From the NCBI GenBank assembly GCA_002315205.1, contig DCGH01000088.1, positions 13,281 to 23,794 of the forward strand: DNA of 10,514 bases. The letters are read 5' to 3'. Shown in pieces: positions 8,326-10,514 of the stretch; position 1 is the first letter of the stretch, and every line of letters starts with the position of its first letter. Source of the DNA: Erysipelotrichaceae bacterium UBA1783 (GTDB lineage Bacteria > Bacillota_I > Bacilli_A > Erysipelotrichales > Erysipelotrichaceae). The notes under the pieces are model-generated. The model was not told the origin of the DNA. It saw only the letters and a list, made by a program, of their open reading frames with translations, and ran no database searches. A program made the position numbers and the translations under genes.

Positions 8326-9480
8326 TTATTTGTCTTGAAACACCATCTTTAAAAGAATTGGCGTTAAGATGGCACAACAGATAACTAAGATAATAATTGG
8401 TCCATAATAATCCGCACTTAATAAGCCCATAGATGTACCCTTATTAGCAACAATCAGAGCAACCTCACCACGGCAAACCATGCCAACGCCAATCTGCAAT
8501 GCTTCCTTATTGGTGAATTTTGATATCTTTGCTGCAATACCACAGCCAATCATTTTTGATAAAACACCTGTAATTACTAAGCAAATTGTAAATATAATCA
8601 TAGATGCATTCATGGATGAAAGAGAAATCTTTAAACCAATATTAGCAAAGAAAATCGGAGTCAACAGCAGATAGGATAAAGGTCCAAATTTGCTGGAGAT
8701 GTATTCTCCTTTTGGAGACATCGCAATAATAACACCCGCAGTAAATGAACCAATGATATCTGCAACACCAAAGACTGCTTCAGCAAACCATGCCATAAAT
8801 AGACAAAGCGCAAAAGCAAAGACAGGGAAACGATGTAGATTTGCATTATTTACCTTCTTATCATACCAAATCATACCCTTATGATAGGTCCATCCAATCA
8901 CAAAGGAGCTGGCAAAGAAGCCTACGACCTTTAGTAAAACCATACCAATATTGGCATTTCCACCAGATAAGCTAGTAACAATCGTTAAGCATATTAAGCC
9001 TAGAATATCATCAATTAAAGCTGCCGCCAGAATGGTTGTACCTACCTTAGTAGTCAGCTTGCCCATTTCCTTTAGTGTAGCAACCGTAATACTAACAGAG
9101 GTTGCAGTTAAAACCGTACCTAAAAATATACATTGTAATAGTGTCGCCTGATTATTGAAAAAATGCATTAGTGCTGCTCCTGAGACTAACGGAACCAATA
9201 CACCACAAAGTGCTACTGCAAAGCCGACACCTCCACACTTCTTCAAATCCTCAATATTTGTTTCCATTCCAGCTGTAAACATAATAACAATGACACCAAC
9301 CTCAGCTAAATCATTCAATAATTCGCTAGGCTGCAATAATCCTAAAACAGCAGGTCCTAAGATTAATCCGGCAAGTAAAGCACCAACTACCTGAGGCAAT
9401 TGGAATTTGCTTGTGATGATGCTAAATAGTTTTGTTGAAACCAGAATGAGAGCAATGGTTAATAAATAATCATAATCCAT
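8326..9480 (-). CDS. CPA2-family Na+/H+ antiporter, electrogenic (NapA-like) type
   Basis: A 384-residue inner-membrane protein with about 12-13 hydrophobic segments and no soluble regulatory (RCK/TrkA-N) domain. The adjacent aspartates D157-D158 in AALIDDILGL correspond to the NapA D156/D157 transport site. The TATSVSITVATL segment (125-136) fits the broken helix 4. K309 in LSKMIGCG is at the place of the NapA lysine linked to electrogenic exchange, and GMVCRGEVALI (333-343) is conserved in the family. DD-type members swap Na+ (or Li+) for H+. I place the start at the ATG at 9480, behind GAAGGA; a GTG at 9510 in the same frame has no good ribosome site. The gene lies directly upstream of a synthase with a sodium-type rotor, so it probably helps maintain the Na+ gradient. 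K+ transport cannot be excluded. Confidence 0.9.
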   Translation of the reverse strand: MDYDYLLTIALILVSTKLFSIITSKFQLPQVVGALLAGLILGPAVLGLLQPSELLNDLAEVGVIVIMFTAGMETNIEDLKKCGGVGFAVALCGVLVPLVSGAALMHFFNNQATLLQCIFLGTVLTATSVSITVATLKEMGKLTTKVGTTILAAALIDDILGLICLTIVTSLSGGNANIGMVLLKVVGFFASSFVIGWTYHKGMIWYDKKVNNANLHRFPVFAFALCLFMAWFAEAVFGVADIIGSFTAGVIIAMSPKGEYISSKFGPLSYLLLTPIFFANIGLKISLSSMNASMIIFTICLVITGVLSKMIGCGIAAKISKFTNKEALQIGVGMVCRGEVALIVANKGTSMGLLSADYYGPIIILVICCAILTPILLKMVFQDK

Positions 9481-9500
9481 AAACAATCCTTCTTTCTTAC

Positions 9501-9560
9501 TTTTTTGCACAATCGTTATGCCTATTTATTTCGCGCAAAATCTTATGATATTTTTTGCGC
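9501..9560 (-). promoter_or_regulatory. Antiporter leader with two competing hairpins
   Basis: Read on the minus strand, the leader begins with GCGCAAAA (9553-9560, segment A). TTTTGCGC follows (9533-9540, segment B), then GTGCAAAAAA (9501-9510, segment C), about 20 bases before the antiporter ATG. A and B pair perfectly over 8 bp with a 12-base loop. B can instead pair with C over 8 bp, with one G-U pair. Only one hairpin can form at a time, which resembles a riboswitch or attenuator switch. Neither stem is followed by a T-run, so translation or RNA stability would be the controlled step. Function is inferred. Confidence 0.5.
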
Positions 9561-9567
9561 TCCACCT

Positions 9568-9595
9568 ATTATAGTGCTATTACGTAATAGTACAA
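9568..9595 (-). promoter_or_regulatory. Antiporter promoter with palindromic operator in the spacer
   Basis: Minus-strand boxes TTGTAC (-35, 9590-9595) and TATAAT (-10, 9568-9573) are separated by 16 bases. A perfect 14-bp palindrome, CTATTACGTAATAG at 9577-9590, fills most of that spacer and extends to 20 bp with one mismatched pair (9574-9593). Such placement is typical of a repressor site, or of an activator that remodels the spacer. The cognate regulator is not in this window. Transcription should start near 9561, giving a leader of about 80 bases. Confidence 0.72.
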
Positions 9596-9644
9596 GTTCA
9601 AACGCTTTATTTTTTCACAAATGCCTTATGTTGGTTTGAAGCTC

Positions 9645-9674
9645 TTACCCCATTATTACCACGAATGATATAAT
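9645..9674 (+). promoter_or_regulatory. Promoter of the metallophosphatase gene
   Basis: A perfect TATAAT at 9669-9674 is preceded by TG one base away (TGATATAAT), giving an extended -10 element. The best -35 candidate, TTACCC at 9645-9650, is poor, with an 18-base spacer. The start of transcription would fall only about ten bases before the GAGGGA ribosome site. The rest of the 212-base divergent region is occupied by the antiporter promoter and leader. Confidence 0.6.
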
Positions 9675-9692
9675 AAAAAAGAGGGATTCTTT

Positions 9693-10379
9693 ATGATTTA
9701 CGTATGTTCAGATATTCATGGTCAGGCAGAAAAATTCTTCCAGTTTTATAATTCATTAAACGATGAGGATGAAGTTTATATTATTGGTGATGTAATCGAT
9801 AAAGGTCCATCGCGTACCTCTCTTCTTTGGACAATAAAAAATGATTCTCGCTTCCATATGATGATAGGAAATCATGAAGATATGATGTTAACCTTCTATG
9901 ATATTCGAAGCAAATCCATTCAGGATGATAGTTATAAAGGAGAGCTCTATGATATTTCTCGCCAATGGCTGCATATTAACGATGGATATGATACGCTAAG
10001 AGAAATGGACCAGTTTATTCATAGAGATGAATTATTGGATTGGTTACATCACTCACCAATCGTTCAAAACATTCAGGTAAATGGACGTAATTTCCTTTTA
10101 GTTCATTCCAACCCAGAAATAACGTATGATATCACCTATGACAAAGCTACTGCCGATCAAAGAAAAGGATGTTTATGGAAAAGAAATCGTTTTATGTTTC
10201 CAAAGATAAAAAATAAAACGATTATTACCGGTCATACCATTCATCAAGACATTTTCTATAAAGGGAAAAGCCTTAAGGAATCCTATTTTATTGATATTGA
10301 CACTGGATGTGCCTTAGGAAAAGCAGGCAGATTATGTGTATTATGCTTGAATGATATGACTATTCATTATTACGGATAA
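9693..10379 (+). CDS. PPP-family metallophosphoesterase (Ser/Thr phosphatase or PrpE-like)
   Basis: A 228-residue cytoplasmic two-metal phosphoesterase. All family motifs are present in order: D7 and H9 in SDIHG, GDVIDKGP at 32-39 (D33 bridges the metals), GNHE at 59-62, H138 in LLVHSN, and GHT at 180-182. It closes with the strand IDIDTGCALGKAGRLCVL. This pattern is shared by bacterial PPP protein phosphatases such as PrpA and lambda phosphatase, and by symmetrical dinucleoside tetraphosphatases (ApaH/PrpE); sequence alone does not decide the substrate. The ATG at 9693 follows GAGGGA by six bases. It is the only plus-strand gene, divergent from the antiporter and convergent with upp, so it is its own transcription unit. 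It has no obvious functional link to the atp genes. Confidence 0.88.
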   Translation: MIYVCSDIHGQAEKFFQFYNSLNDEDEVYIIGDVIDKGPSRTSLLWTIKNDSRFHMMIGNHEDMMLTFYDIRSKSIQDDSYKGELYDISRQWLHINDGYDTLREMDQFIHRDELLDWLHHSPIVQNIQVNGRNFLLVHSNPEITYDITYDKATADQRKGCLWKRNRFMFPKIKNKTIITGHTIHQDIFYKGKSLKESYFIDIDTGCALGKAGRLCVLCLNDMTIHYYG

Positions 10380-10401
10380 AAAATTCATAAATTTCCATAA
10401 A

Positions 10402-10465
10402 AAAAGGCTGAAAAAACAGCAACTTTAGATTTTATTCTAAGCTTTCTGTTTTCAAACAGCCTTTT
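10402..10465. terminator. Bidirectional three-tier terminator between the phosphatase gene and upp
   Basis: Three nested inverted repeats form one long hairpin. The outer is AAAAGGCTG/CAGCCTTTT (10402-10410 and 10457-10465), the middle AAAACAG/CTGTTTT (10413-10419 and 10446-10452), and the inner CTT-AGA/TCTAAG with one bulged base (10423-10429 and 10436-10441). T-runs flank it on both strands, TTTTATTTT on the plus side and a run of seven T on the minus side. It can therefore stop both converging transcripts. Confidence 0.87.
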
Positions 10466-10476
10466 ATTTTAAAAAT

Positions 10477-10514
10477 TTATTTTGTACCAAAGATTCTATC
10501 GCCTGCATCACCTA
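10477..10514 (-). CDS. upp: Uracil phosphoribosyltransferase, C-terminal end only
   Basis: Only the last 11 complete codons and the TAA stop are visible, reading GDAGDRIFGTK. This is the highly conserved C-terminus of uracil phosphoribosyltransferase (E. coli ends GDAGDKIFGTK), where the GDAGD loop helps hold uracil. The two bases of the preceding codon fit the expected leucine (xTA). The enzyme salvages uracil to UMP. In Bacillus and relatives upp lies immediately upstream of atpI, so its position supports the identification. Here two extra genes separate it from atpI. Confidence 0.85.
   Translation of the reverse strand, partial: GDAGDRIFGTK

Noticed and set aside
8296..8335. Inverted repeat AGACAAA/TTTGTCT near the end of the antiporter gene as a terminator
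   Set aside because: It has only seven AT-rich pairs with a 26-base loop, partly inside the coding end, and no T-run after the stem.
9481..9510. GTG at 9510 as the antiporter start
   Set aside because: It has no ribosome site. The added ten residues are charged and unlike the family, and the codon lies inside the leader hairpin segment C. The ATG at 9480 has GAAGGA in front.

Overview
The window is AT-rich bacterial DNA with compact, often overlapping genes, strong AAGGAGG-type ribosome binding sites and the upp/atp neighbourhood of Firmicutes. Rubrerythrin, a rubredoxin-bearing flavoprotein and a PerR-type regulator point to an anaerobe that copes with oxygen or peroxide. My best guess is a gut-type anaerobic Firmicute, possibly an Erysipelotrichia or Clostridia member. 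That placement is inference; the window contains no rRNA or other phylogenetic marker.

Layout, in transcription order on the minus strand (right to left). The 3' end of upp lies at the right edge (10477-10514). It converges on a plus-strand PPP-family metallophosphatase gene (9693-10379), and the two share a layered bidirectional terminator (10402-10465). A 212-nt divergent intergenic region (9481-9692) drives the phosphatase rightward and a CPA2-type Na+/H+ antiporter leftward. Next comes a complete F-type ATP synthase operon (8208-1659) in the order atpI-B-E-F-(H-A fused)-G-D-C, closed by a terminator at 1614-1651. After it an autoregulated-looking peroxide-defence operon begins (1523 leftward): perR, a flavin reductase-rubredoxin (Hrb-like) gene, and rubrerythrin, which runs off the left edge.

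Three points stand out. (1) The delta and alpha subunits of the ATP synthase are one continuous 689-residue protein with almost no linker. This is a stoichiometry puzzle, because F1 normally holds three alpha and one delta. (2) The c subunit carries the ligand pattern of a sodium-binding rotor, with a second carboxylate (E24) besides the ion-binding Glu (E57). This matches the two-carboxylate rotor described from Fusobacterium nucleatum. (3) A DD-motif Na+/H+ antiporter lies directly upstream of this presumably sodium-driven synthase. Its promoter holds a perfect 14-bp palindrome between the -35 and -10 boxes, and its leader can form two mutually exclusive hairpins.

Together the right two thirds reads as a sodium bioenergetics locus: the antiporter sets the Na+ gradient and the ATP synthase uses or builds it. 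The left part reads as a PerR-controlled NAD(P)H-to-rubrerythrin peroxide reduction module.
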